Source of the DNA: Pogonophryne albipinna | Lineage: Eukaryota > Chordata > Actinopteri > Perciformes > Artedidraconidae | Reading direction: 5' to 3' | NCBI GenBank assembly: GCA_028583405.1 | Contig: JAPTMU010000116.1 | Coordinates: 417,501-481,500, forward strand | Length of the DNA: 64,000 bases | Notes under the pieces: model-generated | Database searches by the model: none | Seen by the model: only the letters and a program-made list of their open reading frames with translations | What the model was told of the DNA's origin: nothing | Shown: piece after piece, positions 1 to 10,500 of the stretch | Layout: each line of letters starts with the position of its first letter | Numbering within the stretch: the stretch's first letter is position 1 | Program-made: the position numbers and the translations under genes

Positions 1-808
1 TGTGTACTTTTTCAGTAATTTGAGTTTCAAAGTCCTCTCCGGAGAACAAGAATGAGCATTTTTGTCAACTTTAATGTGGTCTAAAAAACATTTCTTCCAT
101 AAGTAGTTTATGAAACTGCCATGTTTGTACTTAGTACTTCTAGGACTACTTGCCCAAATAATATGAACTACTTTAATGTGTACTTTTTCAGTAATTTGAG
201 TTTCAAAGTCCTCTCCAGAGAACAAGAATGAGCATTTTTGTCAACTTTAATGTGGTCTAAAAAACATTTCTTCCATAAGTAGTTTATGAAACTGCCATGT
301 TTGTACTTAATACTTCTAGGACTACTTGCAAAAATAATATGAACTACTTTTACTGTGTACTTTTTCAGTCATTTGAGTTTCAAAGTCCTCTCCGGAGAAC
401 AAGAATGATCATTTTTGTCAACTTTAATGTGGTCTAAAAAACATTTCTTCCATAAGTAGTTTATGAAACTGCCATGTTTGTACTTAGTACTTCTAGGACT
501 ACTTGCAAAAATAATATGAACTACTTTTACTGTGTACTTTTTCAGTAATTTGAGTTTCAAAGTCCTCTCCGGAGAACAAGAATGAGCATTTTTGTCAACT
601 TTAATGTGGGATAAAAAAAATTTCTTCCATAAGTAGTTTATGAGTCTGCCATGTTTGTACTTAGTACTTCTTAGATTACTTGCACAAATAATATGAACTA
701 CTTTTACTGTGTACTTTTTCAGTAATTTGAGTTTCAAAGTCCCCTCCAGAGAACAAGAATGAGCAATGTGTCAACTTTAATGTGGTCTAAAAAACATTTC
801 TTCCATAG
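1..808. repeat. 177-bp tandem repeat, about 4.5 copies
   Basis: The same unit starts at 1, 177, 354, 531 and 708 (steps of 176, 177, 177, 177) and the last copy runs into the PHD-like segment at 809. Units differ by scattered substitutions. 177 is a multiple of three, and on the minus strand the unit reads as an open 59-residue repeat (for example LWKKCFLDHIKVDKN), continuous over more than two copies. The first step of 176 breaks that frame. Whether it is translated is unknown; an open frame of this size in AT-rich repeated DNA can arise by chance. Confidence 0.9.
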
Positions 809-910
809 ACATATGACATTCCAATTGCTTGCCCAGGCTTCTTGGAGTTGGTCCTGATTCATCCCCAGGCACTGCTCATGGAACCATCTTTCACAGGTGT
901 CACACTGTAT
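809..910 (-). pseudogene. PHD-finger-like exon fragment
   Basis: On the minus strand an AG acceptor (tttacag) is followed by 34 open codons containing CDTCERWFHEQCLGMNQ, the Cys-x2-Cys ... Trp-Phe-His-x2-Cys core of a PHD zinc finger, and ending in a Trp-x2-x-Cys-like segment (NWNVIC). This is only the second half of a PHD domain. No partner exon is visible upstream (higher coordinates), and downstream the frame runs straight into the 177-bp tandem repeat with no clear donor site. I read it as an exon fragment of a PHD protein or of a PHD-bearing transposon, probably non-functional. Confidence 0.6.
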
Positions 911-1354
911 CTGTAAAATGAAATGAGTGACCATCAAATCTGATACATCTTGTCATCGGAAATGATGAAGTAATGAAGTGCAATAGAGAATAATTTTGAC
1001 AAAATTAGATTCATGTCAACTTTATTACATGTAGCTATAGTCTGTAGCATACTCGCCTCAAACACCAGTTTAATATCTGAAAATAACTATATTATGTCTA
1101 CATTTTCAGTTTTTCAAATAAAATTGTTTTTTAGGTAGTTATAGGTAGAATATTTATAGTTCTGGGAAAACCCCATGTTGCATCACTATAATGTAGTTAC
1201 CTTTTGGTATTCTTAATTGGTCAGTTATGTATTGCATACGAGCTGCTTCTCCCTGCTTCCCATATTTTGATAGTGACTTACAGGATGTTGGTGTGTGAAA
1301 GAGGACAACAGCAGATAATGTTATCTCCATCAGAACAACCTTCTGGATCCGCAC
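911..1354. other. AT-rich spacer, nothing recognised
   Basis: No coding, RNA or clear repeat signal is seen. The end of this stretch, just before the LINE segment, contains short fragments that may be degenerate LINE sequence. Confidence 0.4.
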
Positions 1355-1570
1355 CAGTCTGGTTTCAAGGCAGGTCACTCCACAGAAACTGCCCTCCCTG
1401 CTGTCACTGAGGAACTGCACACTGCTAAAGCAGCATCCCTCTCCTCTGTCATCATCCTGTTGGACCTGTCTGCTGCATTCGACACGGTGAACCATCAGAT
1501 CCTCCTTCGCACTCTCCAAGAACTTGGAGTTTCAGGCTCTGCACTTTCCCTCATCACCTCATACCTCAAA
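1355..1570 (+). mobile_element. LINE reverse-transcriptase fragment (L2-like)
   Basis: 72 uninterrupted codons read QSGFKAGHSTETAL, then VIILLDLSAAFDTVNHQIL and a segment ending SYLK. This is the palm region of a non-LTR retrotransposon reverse transcriptase, including the first catalytic aspartate in the LDLSAAFDTV motif. It closely resembles the same region of the larger L2-type LINE at about 24.5 kb. It is truncated at both sides; the right edge abuts a 72-bp interspersed repeat at 1571. Confidence 0.85.
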
Positions 1571-1642
1571 GTGAGCCGGGCCTAATAAGGCCTAACCAAA
1601 CCGAGCGAGGCCGAGCGAGGCCTGCAGTGGAAACGCGCCATA
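1571..1642. repeat. 72-bp GC-rich repeat, copy 1 (hAT-end-like)
   Basis: A segment beginning gtgagccgggcc and ending gtggaaacgcgccata recurs at 3155-3226 in the same orientation with about one difference. Its composition, GC-rich with a TTTCCACTG-type motif on the reverse strand, looks like the end of a hAT-type transposon. The two copies lie 1.5 kb apart in direct orientation. Confidence 0.75.
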
Positions 1643-2747
1643 AGCTAATTTACAGATGGCCCTGAGCCCAATAGAGATTGCCCTGAAAAATGCGTGCGGA
1701 CGAAATGACGCACGAAGGGTTTGGGGGGCCTCCCCCTAGAACATTTAGATGTTTGCAGGTCTATGCTGTCTGGTGCGTTCTCGAGACTGAATTATAAGAT
1801 GAACCATCACAATATTATATTGTACAATTTCAATTTTATTCAAAAAGTAGAAAACATTACAATCAGTTATAACTGCCAAAACAAACATTATTTACACTAT
1901 TATGGCCCCTGTTAAAAATGTTTGTAATGCTACTGTAAGTTGGTCGAACGAATGCCTCCTCATCCGGAAGCTGACCGAGCAGACCCGAGCAGCAGTTGAG
2001 AGGAGCCGAGCGCATCCGCGAAGCACACAAAATGGCGACGTCAGAGTTCCCTTTAGCCGGCAAATCTAAATCTCTTCGGTCAAAATAATTTCCCTTTAGC
2101 GCAATACCGCTTCAGTTGCGCCACTTATGTGACAGACAAGAAGAATATGTGACAGACATGAATAGTCAATTCTAATGTCTAACACTTAATGTGGAGAAAG
2201 AGATGTCCTGTATGGGTTGATTGTGCGTTGATCTGTTGGTAATGCCTCGGGGTTCCGGTGGGCATGTAAACAAATGCCTAATGCTGCGCTATACTTTGTG
2301 GCCTCACCCAGTTGCATCGCGACACTTATTGTTTAGGTGTCTTTTAATAAGCAGGTAGTCATATCATTAGCTAGAACTAGCTGGATCTGATCGATATGGA
2401 CATAAACGCGAGTAAAGTCTAATCTGACGGGAGAGAGAGATCAGCTGCTGCTGACGAGTCGACACGCAGCTCTGCATGATCACATGCAGCGGTGAGCGGA
2501 CAAAACACACACACTTCAGGTTAGAATATCACACGTAGCTATTTTAATTACCTCTCAAACTACCTAAACTAGTTATAGATATGTTTAGTTTTACTGTCGG
2601 GTCACTCATTACTGGATCCGCGAGCTGCATGATACTGGCATAATAGATTGCCCGATCGGGCAACCAGCAGGTGAGGCTTCATTGCCCGAGCTAAATACTA
2701 TGGCCCCGGGCCATCGGGCAGTCCTTAATGTCGAGCCCTGTATACAC
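1643..2747. mobile_element. Degenerate DNA, hAT-like end near the right edge
   Basis: No coding gene is seen. The right part (about 2640-2747) repeats the word 'gcccgatcgggc' and ends aatgtcgagccctg, whose reverse complement cagggctcgacatt is a hAT-type terminus. A matching left end was not located with confidence. Confidence 0.4.
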
Positions 2748-3154
2748 AGGTCTACTTACTGTTAATGTGATGAATACTGTTTTATTATATTCATCTTGTT
2801 TTGTACATTAGTGGATATGGAACTGTTGGGGGAAAAAACCTCATGTCTCCTTAATTTTAAAGATGCAACATTTTGCACTTTTGTGTCAAGCCTTGTAACC
2901 GAAGCTTTCCTACTTTTTTATGGACTGGTTGCTTTCTGTAATGATTTATGTTGATACAATTAAAGTAAAAAAAAAAGGGGATGCACGTGACTAGTTCATT
3001 TAATGTATTAGTATCTATTAACACTACTGTAAGCAAGAGTTATTTATTCCTTGACAAAGTATTGTGTGTCCCACAAACCCCCAGTGATTTTCCTATTTGG
3101 CCCACTTGCTAATGAAGTTGAATAGCCCTGCTGTAATGGAAGCGCAGCATTAAA
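2748..3154. other. AT-rich spacer, nothing recognised
   Basis: Contains a short A-run near 2970 after 'taaag', which could mark the tail of an old retroposed sequence. Nothing else is identified. Confidence 0.3.
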
Positions 3155-3226
3155 GTGAGCCGGGCCTGATAAGGCCTAACCAAACCGAGCGAGGCCGAGC
3201 GAGGCCTGCAGTGGAAACGCGCCATA
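3155..3226. repeat. 72-bp GC-rich repeat, copy 2
   Basis: Direct repeat of 1571-1642 (about one difference, aataagg versus gataagg). Confidence 0.75.
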
Positions 3227-3284
3227 ACAGTGCCATCAATTCTCCATTCAATTGAGATCTGGACTTTGCTCTGGCCACTGTAAT

Positions 3285-4262
3285 ATGGGATTCGTTTTGT
3301 ATCATAAAGATAAAGCAACACTTTATCAGAATAAAGCAAAACTATGAGTTTAAAAGAGAGAAAAAAACTGAGTCAAGCAAAATAAAATACATTTCAAAAA
3401 TAAAACTATAAGTTGCAAACAAATCATTTGTGTAATCATGTAAACTATAATTCTTTTTTCTTTATTTTAACGGTTTTAACATAGGTTTTTGTTTGCAGTT
3501 CTTGTTTCTTCTTTCTCAATGATCAGACTTTTACTCTCGATGCAGCTCTCTCTTTTGCGCTCCTTCACTTTTTGTCTGAGATTCTGACACAAACCTCCCA
3601 GGTGGGCGGGACTTTCAGGGGTGCGTCCCCATTGGCTACTCAGTTTTTGAGTGACAACCCAGTCCTCCAGCGATTGTACAGTGCAGGCAGCTGCGGTGCA
3701 GTAGCTGAGATAGAACCAAAGAACACCCAATACAGAAGAACCAGCATTTCAATTATTATAATACTACAAGTGAAAATATATGTAAGTATTGAACATGTGT
3801 GTTGTTTGTGCTGTACTATACGGTCTGTTTATTTATTGTGTTAAGTGAGAAGTAAAGCTGTGCTATGAAAGTTAGCTTTTGCTAACTTTAGATCCATAAC
3901 AATGCAAGCTAAGTAGCCTAACAGTTAGCTAGCATTGAGTGAGCGTTCAGACACCGGCGCACACACTCAAACGGACTCGTGTGCTTGACTCTACCAACAG
4001 GCTTTCATGATTCTGTTTAGATATGCAAGTATAAGCCATGATAGCTTTTTTATGAACACGCTAATTTGATGTGGAAATCAATGGAGGCTGAGTTAACTTT
4101 GTAGGAAAACCTACCGTCCATGACTGCCCCTGAGCTGTGTTTTATGTGTTAACTTCATATTTTTCATTTCCTAAAACATTTATTTTCCTCTCATATTAAC
4201 AGTGTGGATCATTGAGACAGCGTGGTGTGGTGTTTTCCCACTTCCTCTGAGGGGACAGCATG
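3285..4262 (+). repeat. Interspersed repeat family X, copy 1
   Basis: Two blocks of this stretch recur in reverse complement elsewhere in the window: block P (about 3285-3725) matches about 18,160-18,595, and block Q (about 3895-4262) matches 19,003-19,290 plus 27,091-27,200. Block P contains a promoter-like GC-rich patch (ggtgggcgggact, then ccattggctactc). No convincing ORF is shared; a short open frame (ILTQTSQVGGTFRGA) is present in both copies but includes this promoter-like DNA. Family unknown. Confidence 0.7.
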
Positions 4263-4979
4263 AAGAAAGACCTGCACCAGCTTCATCCACGCTGGCGTTG
4301 CTGTTATCACAGTGTCATTTCATTTGACCAAATGTCTTTACATATACATTTAATAGATTTTATTATTATCCACCTTTTTGTTTTATGTCCTTTTATTTAA
4401 AACATTCTTTGAGACTTCATCTTCTGTTTCAAATTTCAATAAATGTAATTTGTATAATCACTCTTTTGTCTTTATTCTACATGAACATGTTAGAGATTCC
4501 ATTCAAATCTGTTGATTATTCATATCTTCCTCAGGCTAGGAATAGTATGTTGAGTTTGTAATGCTAAATGTATATCATTTTCTCACAGGATATAGAATGA
4601 AACATCGTTTTTATCCATTGTGTATGAATGCTTCAGCTCTTCAGACCAACATAGTAAGATGTGAGCATGTTCCTAATTGTGTTGGTATGCAACCTAGGTC
4701 TGGTCTGTTTAATAAAGCAAATCTGCCACTGATATTGTAGAATTTGTTAGATTAAAGCAGTCTATAATTGTTTGTCCTAAACATAGCAATATATGCTTTT
4801 GAAATGTAACATGTCTTTGAAAAAATAATAGTATACAGTTTATATTGTGTATCACCGGCTTTAATTATTTAACAGCAGCAGTGCGTTCAGGTATTACAAT
4901 ATTTAAAGTTGGAATTATAAGTATGTGGAAGTATAAACTACACAACACAAGTATAATGCACAGCAATCCGTAAGATAAG
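4263..4979. other. Spacer, nothing recognised
   Basis: AT-rich DNA with an AATAAA-containing stretch near 4440 but no identifiable gene or transposon. Confidence 0.3.
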
Positions 4980-4987
4980 TCCTATAT

Positions 4988-6372
4988 CAGTGACCACCAA
5001 CTGGCGGCCCGCGGGCCACATCCGGCCCGCCAGACATTCTCATCCGGCCCGCACGACGGGGGTGACTGTGGCGTTGGCGGAGTGGTTACTGCGTTCGCCC
5101 CACCCATTTTTTGTTTACAACGTCTCGTGAGTAAGGTGCAGTACCGGAGTCCAACAGAGAGGCAGCAGCTGCGGGACAGTAGACTGCGTACTGCGAAACC
5201 TTCCTTGAAGAAGAAGAAGTGATCCTTCGTTGTGAAGAGTCTTCTTTGTGCGCTCCGCACCACAGCAGCAGGCCCGCTGCGACAGAGTCCAACAGAGAGG
5301 CAGGAGCTGCGGGACAGTAGCCTAGAAGCAGGGTTGGGTTGTAACGGAATATATGTAACGGCGTTACGTAATCAGAATACAAAAATCAAGTAGGCTAACT
5401 GTATTCAGCTGGCGTTACATTTGAAAAACGAGTAATCTGATTACAGTTACTTTCGTAAACCTGAAGTGAATACATTTTGGAATACTTATTGGAATTATTG
5501 GTGGAAAAGTTTCCTCACAAAATGTAATATTCATTACCGGCAGAACTGTGTGCACACTGCACAGTGCTGCAGCATGTCTGTGAGGGAGAGAGAGATGCAG
5601 CGTGTCTGTGAGGCCCCGCCCCCGCACGCAGATGAGAGAGAGAGATCTCTTTTAAAATATATTGAAAGTTAGAAACGGAGATGGTTAGATAAAATGTGCA
5701 AGATAACGTTGATGTAGCATTTCTTTATTGTCGAAATGATGACATTTATAACGGGATCAAATCACAGTGAATGGCCTGCTGTTGCTGAATGCATGGGGCA
5801 AGTGACTGGAACAAGTTTTAAAAGTTATTACATCGTTTCAGATAATAATAATAATAATGATAATTCATTCTATTTAGGGGCGCCTTTCAAAGCACCCAAG
5901 GACACCTTACAATTCATAACATATTCTAAGGAAAGGTTTACAGTAGGAGAATGCAGTCCGGGTGATGTTTTTTATGTGGGGTGCAGATGAGAGGGAGCTG
6001 TCCAGAATGACACCAAGATGTTGTGTTTGAGTTCTTGATACGCCATTAAAACAGTAAAACAAGTGTCTCCTGCTCACCAAAACATACCCATCTGTTATGG
6101 AAAAAGAAAGTATTCCAAAAGTATTCTAAAAGTAACCTGAACACGTTACTTTTATAAGACTGTAACTGTATTCTGATTACTTTCAGAGCATGTATTCAGT
6201 AATCAGTAACTGATTACATTTACAAAGTAACCCTCCCAACCCTGCCTAGAAGTGATCCTTCGTTAGCGTGAAGAGTCTGCTAAGCTTTATGCAGTACCTG
6301 TACCCCCCCGGCCCGCGATAGTGTCTATTGGATACATTTTGGCCCTTGGACAAATGTAGTTGGTGATCCCTG
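4988..6372. mobile_element. Non-autonomous hAT element, left copy (complete)
   Basis: Termini cagtgaccaccaact and, inverted, cagggatcaccaact form imperfect terminal inverted repeats. The flanking GC-rich motifs 'ggcggcccgcgggcc' and 'ggcccgcgatag' also mirror each other. No transposase is encoded. The centre is occupied by a second, nested hAT element. The right half (5687-6372) recurs at 17,417-18,102 with roughly ten differences. Confidence 0.85.
5329..6244. mobile_element. Nested hAT MITE with CCTAGAAG target duplication
   Basis: Begins cagggttgggttgtaac and ends gtaaccctcccaaccctg (inverted). cctagaag stands on both sides (5321-5328 and 6245-6252), an exact 8-bp duplication as hAT insertion makes. 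Subterminal copies of attctgattac and related words are inverted. It holds a fragment resembling a LINE tail (gataataata followed by ggggcgcctttcaaagc). The right hAT copy at 17.4-18.1 kb contains the same nested end and the same cctagaag, so both outer copies descend from one already nested element. Confidence 0.9.
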
Positions 6373-7583
6373 ATGTAGTTCCTAATCTTAAGAACAGAAA
6401 AGGGGTTAAATTGGCAGAAATGTGTTATTTGACTGAATTTGTCTGATATAGTTTTCATTTATTGTGTAACTTGAATAATTGCACAAAAGACTGAATAGCA
6501 TCATTTGAATGTAGTTAGTTTGGAACTGAAATAAAATAAAATAATAAATAATTAAGAAATGTATGAGTATGAACCATCCATCCATCCATCTTCTCCCCCC
6601 GCTTATCCGTGGTCGGGTCACCGAACCAAACAATAGTATTTAGAAAGAACTTAATTGGTGAACGGGTAATTTATATACCGGTAGTTATGTAATGTCATGT
6701 TTTGCAGATAGATAATCTTCTCTTTTAAGAACAATGTTTTTTTGTATGTATGGTCTCTGAGAATAATAAAGTCTATAAGTGTAATAATAAAAGCCAGATG
6801 AATATTTTGACATAATTTAGTAAAACAAACTGGGTCTGAGACAAGAGTGACAAGATTACTGTTCATTTCTGGATAAAAAAAGGTTTGCATATTTCGTATG
6901 TGTAGTTTTACCCATAATTTAATCATGATGATAATTGGTATTGTTATAACTTATAGGGTCCTTGTGAATCCTTAAAAAAAGAAAATGGTATAATGCCGGT
7001 TGGCACTTGCTCCTCTTGCCCTTTGGTCTGTTTAGTTTTGTCTTGCCTAGTGCACCTGGTTTTGTGTTGTCTCACTTTTTGCTAACTGTGACAGTACGAA
7101 CAGACCACTATCACAGTTTGTCAAGGTGGGAAAACACAGACACAGAAAGCAAAACAAGACCAGACAGAAGAATAAAGATAAAAATTAAGAAAAGAATAAT
7201 CCCTGAAATAATCAGAATAATACATTATTATACTGTAATGCAGGTCTCTTTCCTGCAGCGCTCTAGTGGTATGAATTTTAAAAAAGTACCATGTTGCAGA
7301 ATTTTGGATGATGATTAAAAAGAGGGTTAAATCCATAAAATCAAGATAAAATAAAAAAATACATACATGTTTGTGTGTGCCTGTGTGCATGTATCAATGG
7401 AATGGAATCATCAGCGGAACAGGTGGTCATAACAAACTGGAAATTCTAGCAGTCCAGAACCCTGGACTACATGGAGGTGCATTCCGTCAGCCACTTTGGT
7501 CACATTTGACAACCAGCCTTTCAAAGAGAAGACAGAAAAACATACATAGCAGTAAAAACATTCAGTTTCAGCACGAAACAAAT
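6373..7583. other. Left part of the cargo, upstream of the coiled-coil gene
   Basis: AT-rich DNA without a clear gene. At about 6568-6620 the sequence (catc)n followed by ttatccgtggtcgggtc is the end of an RTE/Rex3-type LINE on the minus strand. The stretch 7100-7583 should contain the promoter and 5' UTR of the coiled-coil gene; no distinctive promoter element was identified. Confidence 0.4.
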
Positions 7584-10500
7584 ATGGAATTGATTGATTT
7601 CAACTCAACTGAGGAGGACCCTCCTATTAATTTCTTCCTGAGTTCCCTTGAGGAACAAATCCGGGTTGAACTGCATGACAGCAAGGCAAGGCTCACCCCG
7701 AGTAAATCTGAGGGCAGAGTCCACCTGGAAATACAAGAGGACTTACTGGCAAACCTTCTTGATAGTCTCCAAGAGCGTAGAGAGGATGACAAATGCAGCC
7801 CTAAGCAAGAAGGCATGCAGAAAGAGATATGCAGCCTACAGGCGCATTTCACTGAAAGTGTCAGTGAGGTGGAGTGTCTCAAAAGCCAGCTGATAAAGAT
7901 CCGCCCAATGTTGAGGAAAGCACACGAAGATCTCGTGCAGCAGACCGCAACAAACAAAGTCCAGCAGATGGTATTGGAGCACATGAAGGCAGCAAAAGAC
8001 GCCCTTCAAAGTGAGCTCCGTGCTATAAGACCAATGCTGGGTGTGGCAAAAACGCACATGGAGTTGGAGTTGGAGAGCTATCTCGAATTGGAGAGAGGCG
8101 AGACCAGGAAGATCACAACAGCCCTGAAAAAGGCGGAAGATCTCCTGGCGACTGAGCGCCTTCAATTCAAGCAAAAGATCTTCCAGGATGTCAAGCATCA
8201 AACCTCGACAAACAAAGAACAGCAGATGGCTTTGGAGCGCATGAAGGAAGAAAACCAGGCCCTTCAAAGTGAGCTCTGTGTTTTACGACCAATGCTCTGT
8301 GTGGCAAAAACGAACGTGGAGTTGGAGAGCCATCTCAAATTGGAGAGAGGCGAGACCAGGAAGATCACAACAGCCCTGAAAAAGGCGGAAGATCTCCTGG
8401 CGACTGAGCGCCTTCAATTCAAGCAAAAGATCTTCCAGGATGTCAAGCATCAAACCTCGACAAACAAAGAACAGCAGATGGCTTTGGAGCGCATGAAGGC
8501 AGAAAACCAGGCCCTTCAAAGTGAGCTCTGTGTTTTACGACCAATGCTCTGTGTGGCAAAAACGAAAGTGGAGTTGGAGTTGGAGAGCTATCTCGAATTG
8601 GAGAGAGGCGAGACCAGGAAGATCACAACAGCCCTGAAAAAGGCGGAAGATCTCCTGGCGACTGAGCGCCTTCAATTCAAGCAAAAGATCTTCCAGGATG
8701 TCAAGCATCAAACCTCGACAAACAAAGAACAGCAGATGGCTTTGGAGCGCATGAAGGCAGAAAAAGACGCCCTTCAAAGTGAGCTCCGTGCTATAAGACC
8801 AATGCTCTGTGTGGCAAAAACGCACATGGAGTTGGAGAGCTATCTCGAATTGGAGAGAGGCGAGACCAGGAAGATCACAACAGCCCTGAAAAAGGCGGAA
8901 GATCTCCTGGCGACTGAGCGCCTTCAATTCAAGCAAAAGATCTTCCAGGATGTCAAGCATCAAACCTCGACAAACAAAGAACAGCAGATGGCTTTGGAGC
9001 GCATGAAGGAAGAAAACCAGGCCCTTCAAAGTGAGCTCTGTGTTTTACGACCAATGCTCTGTGTGGCAAAAACGAACGTGGAGTTGGAGAGCCATCTCAA
9101 ATTGGAGAGAGGCGAGACCAGGAAGATCACAACAGCCCTGAAAAAGGCGGAAGATCTCCTGGCGACTGAGCGCCTTCAATTCAAGCAAAAGATCTTCCAG
9201 GATGTCAAGCATCAAACCTCGACAAACAAAGAACAGCAGATGGCTTTGGAGCGCATGAAGGCAGAAAACCAGGCCCTTCAAAGTGAGCTCTGTGTTTTAC
9301 GACCAATGCTCTGTGTGGCAAAAACGAAAGTGGAGTTGGAGTTGGAGAGCTATCTCGAATTGGAGAGAGGCGAGACCAGGAAGATCACAACAGCCCTGAA
9401 AAAGGCGGAAGATCTCCTGGCGACTGAGCGCCTTCAATTCAAGCAAAAGATCTTCCAGGATGTCAAGCATCAAACCTCGACAAACAAAGAACAGCAGATG
9501 GCTTTGGAGCGCATGAAGGCAGAAAAAGACGCCCTTCAAAGTGAGCTCCGTGCTATAAGACCAATGCTCTGTGTGGCAAAAACGCACATGGAGTTTGAGA
9601 GCTATCTCGAATTGGAGAGAGGCGAGACCAGGAAGATCACAACAGCCCTGAAAAAGGCGGAAGATCTCCTGGCGACTGAGCGCCTTCAATTCAAGCAAAA
9701 GATCTTCCAGGATGTCATACATCAAACCTCGACAAACAAAGAACAGCAGATGGCTTTGGAGCGCATGAAGGAAGAAAACCAGGCCCTTCAAAGTGAGCTC
9801 TGTGTTTTACGACCAATGCTCTGTGTGGCAAAAACGAAAGTGGAGTTGGAGTTGGAGAGCTATCTCGAATTGGAGAGAGGCGAGACCAGGAAGATCACAA
9901 CAGCCCTGAAAAAGGCGGAAGATCTCCTGGCGACTGAGCGCCTTCAATTCAAGCAAAAGATCTTCCAGGATGTCAAGCATCAAACCTCGACAAACAAAGA
10001 ACAGCAGATGGCTTTGGAGCGCATGAAGGCAGAAAAAGACGCCCTTCAAAGTGAGCTCCGTGCTATAAGACCAATGCTCTGTGTGGCAAAAACGCACATG
10101 GAGTTGGAGAGCTATCTCGAATTGGAGAGAGGCGAGACCAGGAAGATCACAACAGCCCTGAAAAAGGCGGAAGATCTCCTGGCGACTGAGCGCCTTCAAT
10201 TCAAGCAAAAGATCTTCCAGGATGTCAAGCATCAAACCTCGACAAACAAAGAACAGCAGATGGCTTTGGAGCGCATGAAGGAAGAAAACCAGGCCCTTCA
10301 AAGTGAGCTCTGTGTTTTACGACCAATGCTCTGTGTGGCAAAAACGAACGTGGAGTTGGAGAGCCATCTCAAATTGGAGAGAGGCGAGACCAGGAAGATC
10401 ACAACAGCCCTGAAAAAGGCGGAAGATCTCCTGGCGACTGAGCGCCTTCAATTCAAGCAAAAGATCTTCCAGGATGTCAAGCATCAAACCTCGACAAACA

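Noticed and set aside
4982..5382. Overlapping minus-strand frames at the left hAT end
   Set aside because: They lie in terminal GC-rich hAT DNA and show no transposase motif.
5736..5990. 84-codon frame with an Asn run in the hAT copy, repeated at 17.5 kb
   Set aside because: It runs over a microsatellite and LINE-tail-like DNA inside a non-coding MITE.
7371..7583. Upstream ATG of the coiled-coil frame (71 extra codons)
   Set aside because: Poor start context and composition unlike the rest; the ATG at 7584 has a strong context. A spliced upstream exon cannot be excluded.
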